Made by a program: the position numbers and the translations under genes. Source: Paenibacillus andongensis (GTDB lineage Bacteria; Bacillota; Bacilli; Paenibacillales; NBRC-103111). Taken from it: a DNA stretch of 64,000 nucleotides. Below, piece after piece: positions 27,129 to 35,443 of the stretch (positions are counted from its first letter, which is position 1; each line of letters begins with the position of its first letter). The stretch is from positions 1,557,001 to 1,621,000 of the forward strand of contig NZ_CP104467.1 of NCBI RefSeq assembly GCF_025369935.1. The letters are read 5' to 3'. The notes under the pieces are model-generated. The model saw only the letters and a list, made by a program, of their open reading frames with translations. It was not told the DNA's origin and searched no databases.

Positions 27129-27604
27129 GTCAACTTGTAATCGATATTGGGCCTTATATAGAAACAAATAAACAGTTAAGGGCTGCGATTGAAGGTCTTA
27201 CGGATGAGCAGTTGACATGGAAGGAAAATGCGGATAAATGGAGTGTGACAGAAGTTCTGTCTCATTTGACCGATCACAACATCGTTGTTTCTTTTCGCAT
27301 TCGCGAGATCATTTCTGGATCGACGGTTCAATTGCCTGCCTTTGGGCAAGATGCATGGGTAAGTAGTGCCAAGGCCAATGAAGGCGCAGCTGTAGATATT
27401 TTGGACGCTTTTCAAGCGTTATTGACCTATAACAGCCTATTATTGCGAAGATTATCCCCCCAAGACTGGGAGAAAACGGGTGTTAACTTCAAAGGACAGA
27501 CGTTAGCGCTGACGGATGTCGTTCAATCTTTTACCGCACATGTGCAGGTACACCTTGCTCAAATTGAGCGGATTAAACAAGCTGAGCGAGCAGCGAATCT
27601 TTAA
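27125..27604 (+). CDS. DinB/YfiT-fold protein
   Basis: A 159-residue four-helix-bundle protein of the DinB superfamily. Three histidines sit where the family binds metal: VLSHLTDHN near residue 42 and FTAHVQVHLAQI near 138. Members include bacillithiol-dependent S-transferases (BstA/YfiT), which makes its place in a sulfur-compound operon meaningful. It overlaps the deacetylase gene by four bases and precedes the acetyltransferase. The B. subtilis ytmI operon has no such gene; instead it has a thioredoxin-like CmoI, not found here. A thiol-transfer role is inference. Confidence 0.82.
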   Translation: MSQLVIDIGPYIETNKQLRAAIEGLTDEQLTWKENADKWSVTEVLSHLTDHNIVVSFRIREIISGSTVQLPAFGQDAWVSSAKANEGAAVDILDAFQALLTYNSLLLRRLSPQDWEKTGVNFKGQTLALTDVVQSFTAHVQVHLAQIERIKQAERAANL

Positions 27605-27653
27605 TGGTCTAAAACGGACTAAACCTATATGGGATAGAAAGAGGTGTGGGGAA

Positions 27654-28184
27654 ATGAGTATAAATAGGATTCGGATTCGTGACGCTCGTACAGAAGACCG
27701 TGAGGTGATCAGACAGCTTCTTATTGATGCTTATGGTCAGTACGAAACTGTGCTCCCTCCTGAAGGATGGCAGCAATACAAAGACAACATTCTTGCCTCT
27801 GTAGATGGCGACGCTCCTTCTGCACGACTAATTGCCGAAATCAATGGGGAAATCGTTGGCAGCTCCCTCTTGTTCCTATCTTCTCAGGTTGCCTATGGAC
27901 TTCCTGAATTGGATATCCATACGCCGATTATTCGCTTATTGGCTGTTTCCCCCCAGGCTAGAGGCAAGGGAATTGCTACGGAGCTTATTAAAGAAAGTGC
28001 TAGGCGAGCGCTGGAATTGGGTGCATCTACGCTGCATCTGCACACTTCCGATATGATGGAATCTGCCGTGAAGCTTTATGAGCGTTTAGGTTTCGAACGG
28101 GCATTTGATAAGGATATTCTAAAGGGCGAAAACGTAGTAAAAAGCTATCGTCTGCAGCTCAAAGAAGCAGCGATTCTTCAATAA
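27654..28184 (+). CDS. GNAT acetyltransferase (YtmI/SnaA-like)
   Basis: A 176-residue GNAT-fold enzyme. The acetyl-CoA binding motif is [18 protein letters not shown] near residue 100, followed by [26 protein letters not shown]. In the Bacillus pathway SnaA acetylates the amino group of S-alkylated cysteine so that the monooxygenase can act. ATG 27654 is preferred to the frame start at 27516, which lies inside the DinB-like gene; GAGGTGTGGGG precedes it. Spacing of 13-50 bp on either side keeps it in the operon. Confidence 0.83.
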   Translation: MSINRIRIRDARTEDREVIRQLLIDAYGQYETVLPPEGWQQYKDNILASVDGDAPSARLIAEINGEIVGSSLLFLSSQVAYGLPELDIHTPIIRLLAVSPQARGKGIATELIKESARRALELGASTLHLHTSDMMESAVKLYERLGFERAFDKDILKGENVVKSYRLQLKEAAILQ

Positions 28185-28206
28185 TAATCATAAGGACGTG
28201 ATGACG

Positions 28207-29535
28207 ATGTCAAAACAAAAGCAATTGAAGCTTGGAGCTATCATTCATGGTGTTGGTGGAAACATATCAGGATGGCGCCATCCCGATGCGATTACGGATG
28301 CCAGCGTCAATTTTGGCTTTTATAAACAGCAGGCTCAGAAGGCTGAAGCCGGTAAATTCGATCTGGTCTTTATTGCGGACGGTCTGTACATTACCGAGAA
28401 ATCCATCCCTCATTTTTTGAATCGGTTTGAACCGATTACGATTCTTTCGGCGCTGGCTGCTGTCACATCCAACATCGGTCTTGTTGGTACGCTTTCGACC
28501 TCTTACAGCGAACCATTTACTGTGTCCAGACAATTCGGCTCGATTGATCTGATCAGTGATGGGCGTGCAGGCTGGAACATCGTGACTTCACCGCTAGAGG
28601 GGTCGGCTAGAAATTATAGCAAAGACCAACACCCCACACATCCAGAACGATATCGAATCGCGAATGAATTCTTGGAAGTAACGCGTGGACTTTGGGATTC
28701 CTGGGAAGACGATGCCTTTATCCGGGATAAAGAAAGCGGCGTATTCTTTGATCCGAGCAAGCTTCATACGTTGAACCACAAAGGGGAGTTCTTCTCCGTG
28801 CAGGGACCACTCAATATCGCGCGTTCGAAGCAAGGTCAGCCGGTTATTTTCCAAGCAGGAGCTTCTGAGGATGGTCGGGCTTTCGCGGCTAGAGTCGCTG
28901 ATGCCATATTTGCCGGACACGAAACGATTGAGGAAGCGAAGGCTTATTATCAGGATATTAAAAGCAGAGCGGTAGCTTATGGCCGTTCAGCCGAAGATCT
29001 CGTTATTCTTCCTGGGATTAGCCCGATTATCGGACGTACGGAAGAAGAAGCGGAGAGCAAATATCAAGAAATTGCTAATTTAGTTACGATTGATAAAGCA
29101 TTGGATTTCCTCGGACGCTTCTTTGAGCACCACGATTTCTCTCAATATCCACTGGATGAACCATTCCCGGATCTTGGTGATTTCGGCAGCAACAGTTTCC
29201 GCAGCGGTACAGATAAAATCAAGCAAACGGCCAAAGCGAAAAACCTCACTTTGAGACAAGTGGCGCTTAACGTGGCAACTCCGCGTGGTGAATTTACAGG
29301 AACACCTGAACAAGTAGCGGATCGTGTCGAGCTATGGTTCAAAGAAGAAGCGGCAGACGGCTTTATTATTGCTGCAGCTCTTCCCAAAGGATTGGACGAT
29401 TTCGTCGATCTCGTTGTGCCTATCCTGCAAGAGCGCGGTATATACCGGAAAGAGTATGAATCTGACACGCTGCGCGGAAACCTAGGCGTACCGATTCCGG
29501 CTAATCGCTACACGAAAGTAGAGGCAACTATCTAA
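28207..29535 (+). CDS. FMN-dependent monooxygenase, NtaA/SnaA/SoxA family (YtnJ/CmoJ-like)
   Basis: A 442-residue flavin monooxygenase of the nitrilotriacetate-monooxygenase group. Recognisable features are [17 protein letters not shown] near residue 10, [20 protein letters not shown] near 97, [13 protein letters not shown] near 118 and [13 protein letters not shown] near 136. In the S-alkyl-cysteine route the CmoJ enzyme oxidises the N-acetylated substrate and releases the alkyl group as an aldehyde. ATG 28207 is chosen (AAGGA 10 bases upstream); two in-frame starts lie 6 and 9 bases earlier. It is the last gene of the operon. Confidence 0.88.
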   Translation: MSKQKQLKLGAIIHGVGGNISGWRHPDAITDASVNFGFYKQQAQKAEAGKFDLVFIADGLYITEKSIPHFLNRFEPITILSALAAVTSNIGLVGTLSTSYSEPFTVSRQFGSIDLISDGRAGWNIVTSPLEGSARNYSKDQHPTHPERYRIANEFLEVTRGLWDSWEDDAFIRDKESGVFFDPSKLHTLNHKGEFFSVQGPLNIARSKQGQPVIFQAGASEDGRAFAARVADAIFAGHETIEEAKAYYQDIKSRAVAYGRSAEDLVILPGISPIIGRTEEEAESKYQEIANLVTIDKALDFLGRFFEHHDFSQYPLDEPFPDLGDFGSNSFRSGTDKIKQTAKAKNLTLRQVALNVATPRGEFTGTPEQVADRVELWFKEEAADGFIIAAALPKGLDDFVDLVVPILQERGIYRKEYESDTLRGNLGVPIPANRYTKVEATI

Positions 29536-29586
29536 TAATTAGAGTGGATGGATACTCATTTTCATTTTATATATTCAATCTATTTA

Positions 29587-29610
29587 GCCGCCCGTTAAGG
29601 GCGGTTTTAT
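29587..29610 (+). terminator. Terminator of the tcy operon
   Basis: GCCGCCC and GGGCGGT arms with a GTTAA loop are followed by TTTTAT. Confidence 0.8.
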
Positions 29611-29658
29611 GGCGTTTAGATTGAAGTATTTCCCAATGCAGCGTCGAAATTCCAAAAT

Positions 29659-29687
29659 TTGAAAACAAATGTGTAATCGTTTAAACT
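29659..29687 (+). promoter_or_regulatory. Candidate promoter of the ter operon
   Basis: TTGAAA, 17 bases and TAAACT lie about 75-105 bp before the terB-like ATG. No other gene uses this gap. Spacing is ideal but the -10 is weak, which would suit a stress-inducible operon. Confidence 0.4.
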
Positions 29688-29763
29688 GTGAACATAGACT
29701 ATTGTGGAGAAAAATGTAGCCTATAGTCGTAATGTGTTACTAAATCTTATAGGTGGTGCTGAA

Positions 29764-30210
29764 ATGAGTACGTTTAAATCATGGTTTTCAAATGCCAAAT
29801 CAGGCTTGTCCGATCAAGTCAAAAAATTTCAAAACAAAGATTTTCTGGATGCCGTTGTAGCGGGTTGTGCGATTGTTGCGGCAGCTGATGGCAGCATTGG
29901 CAATTCAGAAAAAGAAAAGATGATTGGTTACATCAGCCGTAGCGAAGAGCTTAAAGTATTTGATGTTAGTAATGTCATCGCTCGCTTCAATCATTTTGCT
30001 GGCAACTTTGAGTTCTCAAATATTGTAGGCAAGCAAGAGGCGCTTAAAGTTATTTCCAAGTTTAACAATAAGCCTGAAGTTGGACGAATCATCATTGCGG
30101 TATGCTGCGCAATTGGTGCTGCAGACGGTGATTTTGATGATCAAGAGAAGAAAGTTGTCAGAGATATTTGTACAGCGCTGAACCTCAATCCTAGCGAATT
30201 TAGTCTGTGA
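29764..30210 (+). CDS. TerB-family tellurite-resistance protein
   Basis: A 148-residue cytosolic helical protein. The TerB domain covers about residues 30-148, with two acidic metal-binding repeats: AAADGSIGNSEKEKMI near 40 and AADGDFDDQEKKVV near 120. TerB binds metal and connects TerD proteins with TerC at the membrane. ATG 29764 is chosen because ATAGGTGG lies before it; the longer frame would start with TTG at 29704. It opens a run of twelve genes in the same direction devoted to the Ter system. Confidence 0.9.
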   Translation: MSTFKSWFSNAKSGLSDQVKKFQNKDFLDAVVAGCAIVAAADGSIGNSEKEKMIGYISRSEELKVFDVSNVIARFNHFAGNFEFSNIVGKQEALKVISKFNNKPEVGRIIIAVCCAIGAADGDFDDQEKKVVRDICTALNLNPSEFSL

Positions 30211-30312
30211 TCGTCGATTTACAAAACATTTAATTTGAAAAGTGAAACGTGTTTGGACTTCATCCGTATCAAATGAAAGAGTGAATACAGGAAATGAGAG
30301 GAGGTGACCTCG

Positions 30313-30912
30313 TTGACAATTAGCTTGGTCAAAGGTCAAAAAATTGATTTAACCAAAGGTAATGCTGGTCTTTCCAAGGTTGTAGTTGGACTAGGTTGGG
30401 ATCCTGCGGTTGTTGAGAAGAAAGGTTTCTTCGGTTCCAAAAAAACAGCTGTTGAAATTGATTGCGACGCTTCCGTCATCTTATTAGATGAGAATGGGAA
30501 ATTGACGAAAGAGAAGAATGTTGTTTTCTTCGCTAACTTGCAAAGTCCTGATGGCTCCGTTGTTCACTCCGGTGATAACCGCACAGGGGAAGGCGATGGC
30601 GATGATGAGCAAGTATCTGTTAATTTAGGACAAGTTCCTGCGGATGTTAGTAAAATCGTTTTCGTTGTTAATATCTACGACTGCGTAAATAGAAAACAAG
30701 ATTTCGGACTCATTCAATCAGCTTATATTCGGATCGTGAATGATTCCAATAATCAAGAATTAATTAAATTTAATCTTTCGGACAATTACTCCGGTAAAAC
30801 ATCCCTGATTGTTGGTGAACTTTATCGTCATAGCGGCGAATGGAAATTCAACGCGATTGGTGAAGGCAGCACAGATACAACGATTGGCCAATTAGTTAAA
30901 CGATATCAATAA
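30313..30912 (+). CDS. TerD-family protein (first paralogue)
   Basis: A 199-residue calcium-binding TerD-fold protein. It starts ISLVKGQKIDLTKGNAGLSKV and carries the family motif [17 protein letters not shown] near residue 92. The first strand of the calcium site is unusual (EIDCDASVILLDENG, with a cysteine), and a Gly/Phe/Lys insert (KKGFFGSKK) precedes it, also seen in the C-terminal half of the TerA-like protein at 32241. TTG at 30313 is preferred because GGAGGTGA lies 6-7 bases upstream; GTG 30304 overlaps that site. Confidence 0.9.
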   Translation: MTISLVKGQKIDLTKGNAGLSKVVVGLGWDPAVVEKKGFFGSKKTAVEIDCDASVILLDENGKLTKEKNVVFFANLQSPDGSVVHSGDNRTGEGDGDDEQVSVNLGQVPADVSKIVFVVNIYDCVNRKQDFGLIQSAYIRIVNDSNNQELIKFNLSDNYSGKTSLIVGELYRHSGEWKFNAIGEGSTDTTIGQLVKRYQ

Positions 30913-30950
30913 GAGCTATACCAAATCCCCTATAAAGCGAGGTTATTTCA

Positions 30951-31532
30951 ATGGCAATTTCACTATCCAAAGGTCAAAAAGTAGATTTGACAAAAACAAA
31001 CCCAGGTTTAACTAAAGTTGTTGTTGGTTTAGGTTGGGACACGAACAAATATGATGGCGGTAAAGATTTCGATCTAGACGCTTCCATTTTCGCTGTTAAT
31101 GCTTCTGGCAAAGTAGGATCTGAATCTGATTTCATCTTCTACAACAACCCGAAGAATGCGAATGGTTCAATCGTACATAACGGCGACAACCGTACAGGTG
31201 CTGGCGATGGCGATGATGAGCAAGTAAGTGTCGATCTAAGTGCGATTCCAGCTGAGACTGAGAAAATTGCTTTCTGCATTACAATCCATGATGCTGAAGC
31301 AAGAGCGCAAAACTTTGGACAAGTTTCCAATGCTTACGTTCGTATTCTTAACGAAACTTCAGGCACAGAATTGATTCGTTTTGATCTTGGCGAAGACTTC
31401 TCCATTGAAACAGGCGTAGTCATCGGTGAATTGTACCGCAACAACGGCGAATGGAAATTCAGCGCAATCGGCAGCGGCTACAAAGACGGTCTTGCAGGAT
31501 TAGCTCGCGATTACGGCTTACAAACTTCCTAA
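30951..31532 (+). CDS. TerD-family protein (second paralogue)
   Basis: A 193-residue TerD protein close to the YceD/TerD type. It has [20 protein letters not shown] at the N-terminus, [12 protein letters not shown] near residue 41 and [19 protein letters not shown] near 77, the two acidic calcium-site loops. C-terminal text [20 protein letters not shown] is shared by all four paralogues. It starts 38 bp after the first paralogue with GCGAGG as ribosome site. These proteins respond to metals, oxidants and phage. Confidence 0.93.
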   Translation: MAISLSKGQKVDLTKTNPGLTKVVVGLGWDTNKYDGGKDFDLDASIFAVNASGKVGSESDFIFYNNPKNANGSIVHNGDNRTGAGDGDDEQVSVDLSAIPAETEKIAFCITIHDAEARAQNFGQVSNAYVRILNETSGTELIRFDLGEDFSIETGVVIGELYRNNGEWKFSAIGSGYKDGLAGLARDYGLQTS

Positions 31533-31550
31533 GATCTTATTAATAATGCT

Positions 31551-31576
31551 AGTTTTCTTGCGAAAACTCTAAGGAG
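31551..31576 (+). promoter_or_regulatory. Hairpin-plus-Shine-Dalgarno leader before the third terD gene
   Basis: AGTTTTC-TTGC-GAAAACT forms a 7-bp hairpin whose 3' arm runs into CTAAGGAG, the ribosome site. A 26-nt copy with 24 identical bases stands before nadK on the minus strand (52991-53016). Confidence 0.6.
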
Positions 31577-31584
31577 ATGCAGCA

Positions 31585-32172
31585 ATGTCAATCAGCTTGT
31601 CAAAAGGTCAAAGAATTGACTTAACGAAGACGAACCCTGGCCTCAGTAAGGCTATTATCGGATTAGGTTGGGATACGAACAAATACAGTGGTGGGCATTC
31701 ATTCGATTTGGATGCGTCAGCCTTTCTGCTGCATGCTGAAGGTAAAGCCAAAGGTCTTGAGGACTTCATTTTTTACAACAACTTAGTTGGTGTGGGTGGT
31801 TGCGTTCAACATACAGGCGACAATCGGACAGGTGATGGCGATGGAGATGACGAGCAAATTAAAGTTGATTTCTCCAAAATCCCTGCGCATATTCACCGAG
31901 TCGGCATTGCAGTAACGATCCATGATGCGATTAGTCGTAATCAGAATTTCGGTCAAGTATCGAATGCGTTCGTTCGCCTTGTTGATGAGGTAACGAATCG
32001 CGAGATTTTACGGTATGACTTGGGTGAGGACTTTTCTGTAGAGACTGCTGTTGTCATTTGTGAATTGTACCGAGACAGCCAAGGTCAAGAATGGAAGTTC
32101 CAAGCTGTTGGAAGTGGTTTTCAAGGCGGTCTTCAAGCCCTTTGTAAAAACTACGGACTTGATGCCCAATAA
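31585..32172 (+). CDS. TerD-family protein (third paralogue)
   Basis: A 195-residue TerD protein (TerE-like). It repeats [35 protein letters not shown] and [18 protein letters not shown], and ends [18 protein letters not shown]. Clear similarity to the second paralogue throughout suggests tandem duplication. Its ATG lies 8 bases after the AAGGAG of the hairpin leader. Confidence 0.92.
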   Translation: MSISLSKGQRIDLTKTNPGLSKAIIGLGWDTNKYSGGHSFDLDASAFLLHAEGKAKGLEDFIFYNNLVGVGGCVQHTGDNRTGDGDGDDEQIKVDFSKIPAHIHRVGIAVTIHDAISRNQNFGQVSNAFVRLVDEVTNREILRYDLGEDFSVETAVVICELYRDSQGQEWKFQAVGSGFQGGLQALCKNYGLDAQ

Positions 32173-32240
32173 ATTCACAGGTGGGGTGGTGCGAGTAAGG
32201 CATCACCCTTCAATTATGAAGTACGGAAGGGACAGCCCTT

Positions 32241-33494
32241 ATGCATATATCTCTTGTCAAAGGCCAAAAGACGGATGTTACAAAAACAAATCCGGGACTC
32301 TCACAGATTGGTATTGGACTCGGATGGAACTCTCCTGCGAACATAGATTTGGATACTTCAGCATTCTTGTTAGGCGCTAATGGAAAGGTAGATAATGACG
32401 AACAGTTGGTATTCTACAACAATCCCACAAAAAGCGGTGTGAATTTCATCGATCAACCCTCTCACGGGACCGATAAGAAGCAATTTTCTATTCAATTTTC
32501 GGGCGTTCCAGCCCATGTTGAGAAAGTTGCTATCACATTAACCATTCATGAAGGTGAGAAGCTGAAGCAGCAATTCAGCCAAGTGACACAAGCTTATTTA
32601 CGGATTTTTCATCCTAACACAGGGCAAGATATGTTGCGATATGAATTAGGAAATCAATTCTCCGTCGAGACAGCTATTGTTGTAGGGGAATTATATAGAT
32701 ATGGTACGGAATGGAAATTCAGTGCGGTTGGATCTGGCTTTTCTGGCGGTCTGAAGGCGCTGTGCGGTAATTTCGGAATCGAGGTTAAGGATGAACTGAC
32801 ACCTAGCCCTATACCTAATCCGCTACCTGTGCCGCCCCCAGTTTCAACTCCGGCGCAATCGGGTAAACCTCCTCTTATCCCTCCAGCTCCAATTAATCTG
32901 AATAAGATTGAATTGAAGAAGAAGGGCGATCGCATTAGTCTCGAGAAGAAGACAACAGGAAATCTCGGGGAAATTGTCATTAATTTAAACTGGAATCAGA
33001 AGAAATCCGGTGGATTTTTCGGTAAAAGCAAAGTGATCGATCTGGATCTAGCTTGTTTATATGAATTAAAGAACGGTGAGAAGGGCGTTATTCAAGCGCT
33101 TGGCAACCGCTTCGGTTCACTCCATAGAGAGCCGTACATTGCCTTAGACGGTGATGATCGTACGGGCTCGGTAACAACGGGAGAAAACATACGAATTAAT
33201 GGGAATAAGCTCTCAGAATTTGAAAGAATTCTAATCTTTACTTTCATTTACGAAGGTGCAACAACTTGGTCTGAAGCAGATGGCGTAGTGTCCATCAAAC
33301 AAGATGGTGGACCCGACATCATAGTGAAATTGAATGAACATGATAATCGTCAGGGCATGTGTGCTATTGCATTAATTCGTAACCAAAATAATGAAACATT
33401 TAGCATTGAGCGGCTTGTTCAATATTTCACCGGTCATAAGGCGTTAGATGAAGCCTTTGGATGGGGAATGAGATGGGTTGCAGGAAATAAGTAA
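32241..33494 (+). CDS. TerA-like protein: two TerD-fold domains joined by a proline-rich linker
   Basis: A 417-residue fusion. Residues 1-180 are a TerD domain ([20 protein letters not shown], then NIDLDTSAFLLGANG), but the central GDNRTGxGDGDDEQ loop is replaced by SHGTDKKQFSIQ, so one calcium site is probably lost. Residues 186-215 are a proline-rich linker (SPIPNPLPVPPPVSTP). Residues 225-417 are a divergent TerA-type domain with IDLDLACLYELKNGEKG and LDGDDRTGS. AAGGGA lies before the ATG. It follows three single-domain TerD genes and precedes terC. Confidence 0.88.
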   Translation: MHISLVKGQKTDVTKTNPGLSQIGIGLGWNSPANIDLDTSAFLLGANGKVDNDEQLVFYNNPTKSGVNFIDQPSHGTDKKQFSIQFSGVPAHVEKVAITLTIHEGEKLKQQFSQVTQAYLRIFHPNTGQDMLRYELGNQFSVETAIVVGELYRYGTEWKFSAVGSGFSGGLKALCGNFGIEVKDELTPSPIPNPLPVPPPVSTPAQSGKPPLIPPAPINLNKIELKKKGDRISLEKKTTGNLGEIVINLNWNQKKSGGFFGKSKVIDLDLACLYELKNGEKGVIQALGNRFGSLHREPYIALDGDDRTGSVTTGENIRINGNKLSEFERILIFTFIYEGATTWSEADGVVSIKQDGGPDIIVKLNEHDNRQGMCAIALIRNQNNETFSIERLVQYFTGHKALDEAFGWGMRWVAGNK

Positions 33495-33525
33495 TTAATT
33501 GCGAAATTTACAGGAGGGTCAAGGC

Positions 33526-34263
33526 ATGTCAGATTTTTTCCAAAGTTTCATCAACAACTTCCTTAACTTTTTCAACTGGGAAGTGCTTTCAACAACACTT
33601 TCTGATCCGGTTAGCTGGGGAATTATCGGGACACTGGTTTTATTAGAAGGTCTTTTATCCGCAGATAACGCATTGGTGCTGGCCGTAATGGTAAAGCATT
33701 TGCCGAAGGAGCAGCAGAAAAAAGCTTTATTCTACGGACTTCTAGGTGCCTACATTTTCAGGTTTATAGCTATTGGTGTAGGTACGTTCCTTGTTCAAAT
33801 TACTTGGATTAAAGTGCTCGGCGGCGCCTATCTCCTTTGGATTGCCATCAGTAATCTTTTCTTCAAGAAGAATGAAGAGGAAGGGGAGGTTCAGAATAAA
33901 GGACTTTCCTTCTGGCGAACAGTTCTTGCTGTAGAAGTCATGGATATTGCTTTTAGTGTCGATAGCGTACTTGCTGCCTTTGGCGTAAGTGACCAGGTTT
34001 GGGTATTGTTCCTTGGAGGCATCATCGGTGTACTTATGATGAGAGGCGTGGCGCAAGTCTTCTTAAAGCTCATTGACAAGATTCCAGAGTTGGAGAAAGC
34101 AGCCTTCATCCTTATTATCATTATTGGTCTTAAGATGATTGCCGGCGCATTCGGTGTTCATATTTCACATGTTCTTTTCTTCTCAACTCTGATTGTCATA
34201 TTTGGAGGCACGATCGTTCTTAGTTTACTTCGCAAAAAGGACAAGCAGGAATCAGCTAACTAA
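33526..34263 (+). CDS. TerC-family integral membrane protein (YceF-like)
   Basis: A 245-residue membrane protein with about seven hydrophobic helices. TerC signatures include LLEGLLSADNALVLAVMVKH near residue 42 and VEVMDIAFSVDSVLAAFGVS near 138, each with the intramembrane aspartates of this family. TerC is the membrane anchor of the Ter complex and is linked to metal (manganese) handling. ATG 33526 follows AGGAGGG by 7-8 bases; the frame start at 33499 is upstream of that site. Confidence 0.92.
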   Translation: MSDFFQSFINNFLNFFNWEVLSTTLSDPVSWGIIGTLVLLEGLLSADNALVLAVMVKHLPKEQQKKALFYGLLGAYIFRFIAIGVGTFLVQITWIKVLGGAYLLWIAISNLFFKKNEEEGEVQNKGLSFWRTVLAVEVMDIAFSVDSVLAAFGVSDQVWVLFLGGIIGVLMMRGVAQVFLKLIDKIPELEKAAFILIIIIGLKMIAGAFGVHISHVLFFSTLIVIFGGTIVLSLLRKKDKQESAN

Positions 34264-34284
34264 TAATACTGACTATACGATGAC

Positions 34285-34316
34285 AATCCCTCCTTTACGG
34301 GGGGATTTGTTTCTTA
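34285..34316 (+). terminator. Possible attenuator between terC and the biosynthetic module
   Basis: AATCCCTCC and GGGGGGATT pair over 9 bp (one G-T) around TTTAC, followed by TGTTTCTT. The weak T tract suggests partial termination, which would lower expression of the metabolic genes relative to the ter genes. Confidence 0.5.
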
Positions 34317-34339
34317 AACGAAAGAGGGAGGAATCGGGA

Positions 34340-35443
34340 ATGAGATATTTTAATTATTTAACAGCGGATGAAGAGAAAGCTCTATTTTATTTACCTCCGA
34401 CTTCCTTCCATAATCATTCGCGCAAAGAAATCCTTGCTTATTCCATTGGTGCTGCTCTTTATATGCCTGCTACACGTCCCACATTCGCGGAAGATATCGC
34501 TTTTGGTAAAATTGAAGGTCTTGTTTCTGTTATTCTTGATTTGGAAGATGCTGTTGGTGAAAATGAGGTTCATGCCGCAGAAGAATCCTTAGTGAATCAA
34601 ATGAATAAGCTCGCCACCTTCATCGAGGTCGGAATTCTCGATACGGACAATATTCCGCTTTTATTCGTACGTGTAAGAAGTGTGAATCAGTTAAATTATT
34701 TGATCGAACGGTTAGAAGAGAATGTAACCCTTTTAACGGGATTTGTATTCCCGAAATTTACTGCAGACAATAGCGAAGCTTATTTTCAAATACTTGAAAA
34801 TTATAATGATGAGAAACCGCCTTCCGCCCCAATACTATATGGTCTGCCAATTCTAGAATCTGGACCTGTTATTTATAAAGAAAGCCGCAGCTATACGCTT
34901 CAAACGATTAAAGAGATCCTAGAGCAGTATAAGAATTTGGTCCTCAATGTAAGAATTGGTGCTACGGACTTCTCCAGCTTATTTGGTTTGAGACGCAGCC
35001 CAGACATGACCATTTATGATATAACGCCGATTCGAGATTGCTTAGCTGACATTATTAATATATTTGGCCGCGTTGAAGCCTCTTACGTTATTTCTGGACC
35101 TGTATGGGAATATTTCCCTCAAAAGGGTTTAGTTCGTGAAGTGATTATGGATAAAGAGAACGGCATGATTGGCAAGACAATTATTCATCCCACTCATATT
35201 AAACCCGTTCAATCACTATACACGGTGACTCATGAAGAGTATACCGATGCAACAAGCATCATTACGAACAATAATGGTGATCATGGCGTTATGAAGAGCA
35301 CATATGCCAATAAAATGAATGAAATCAAACCTCATTTAAGCTGGGCTAGACGTATTCTCTTACGATCACAAATCTATGGGGTGCTGCATGAACAACAACA
35401 ATATGACGGATTATTGCTCAAGCATAATCGAGCATACGTATAA
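34340..35443 (+). CDS. HpcH/HpaI aldolase (CitE-like) lyase of the Ter operon
   Basis: A 367-residue TIM-barrel lyase of the CitE/malyl-CoA-lyase type (the form found in Ter operons). It has GAALYMPATRPTFAED near residue 35, a metal-binding SVILDLEDAVGENEV near 60, and GATDFSSLFGLRRSPDM near 214. It should cleave or form a C-C bond on a small acid or CoA-like substrate. GAGGGAGGAATCGGG precedes the ATG at 34340; the longer frame overlaps terC. Its 3' end overlaps the next gene by 56 bp. The actual substrate is unknown. Confidence 0.83.
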   Translation: MRYFNYLTADEEKALFYLPPTSFHNHSRKEILAYSIGAALYMPATRPTFAEDIAFGKIEGLVSVILDLEDAVGENEVHAAEESLVNQMNKLATFIEVGILDTDNIPLLFVRVRSVNQLNYLIERLEENVTLLTGFVFPKFTADNSEAYFQILENYNDEKPPSAPILYGLPILESGPVIYKESRSYTLQTIKEILEQYKNLVLNVRIGATDFSSLFGLRRSPDMTIYDITPIRDCLADIINIFGRVEASYVISGPVWEYFPQKGLVREVIMDKENGMIGKTIIHPTHIKPVQSLYTVTHEEYTDATSIITNNNGDHGVMKSTYANKMNEIKPHLSWARRILLRSQIYGVLHEQQQYDGLLLKHNRAYV

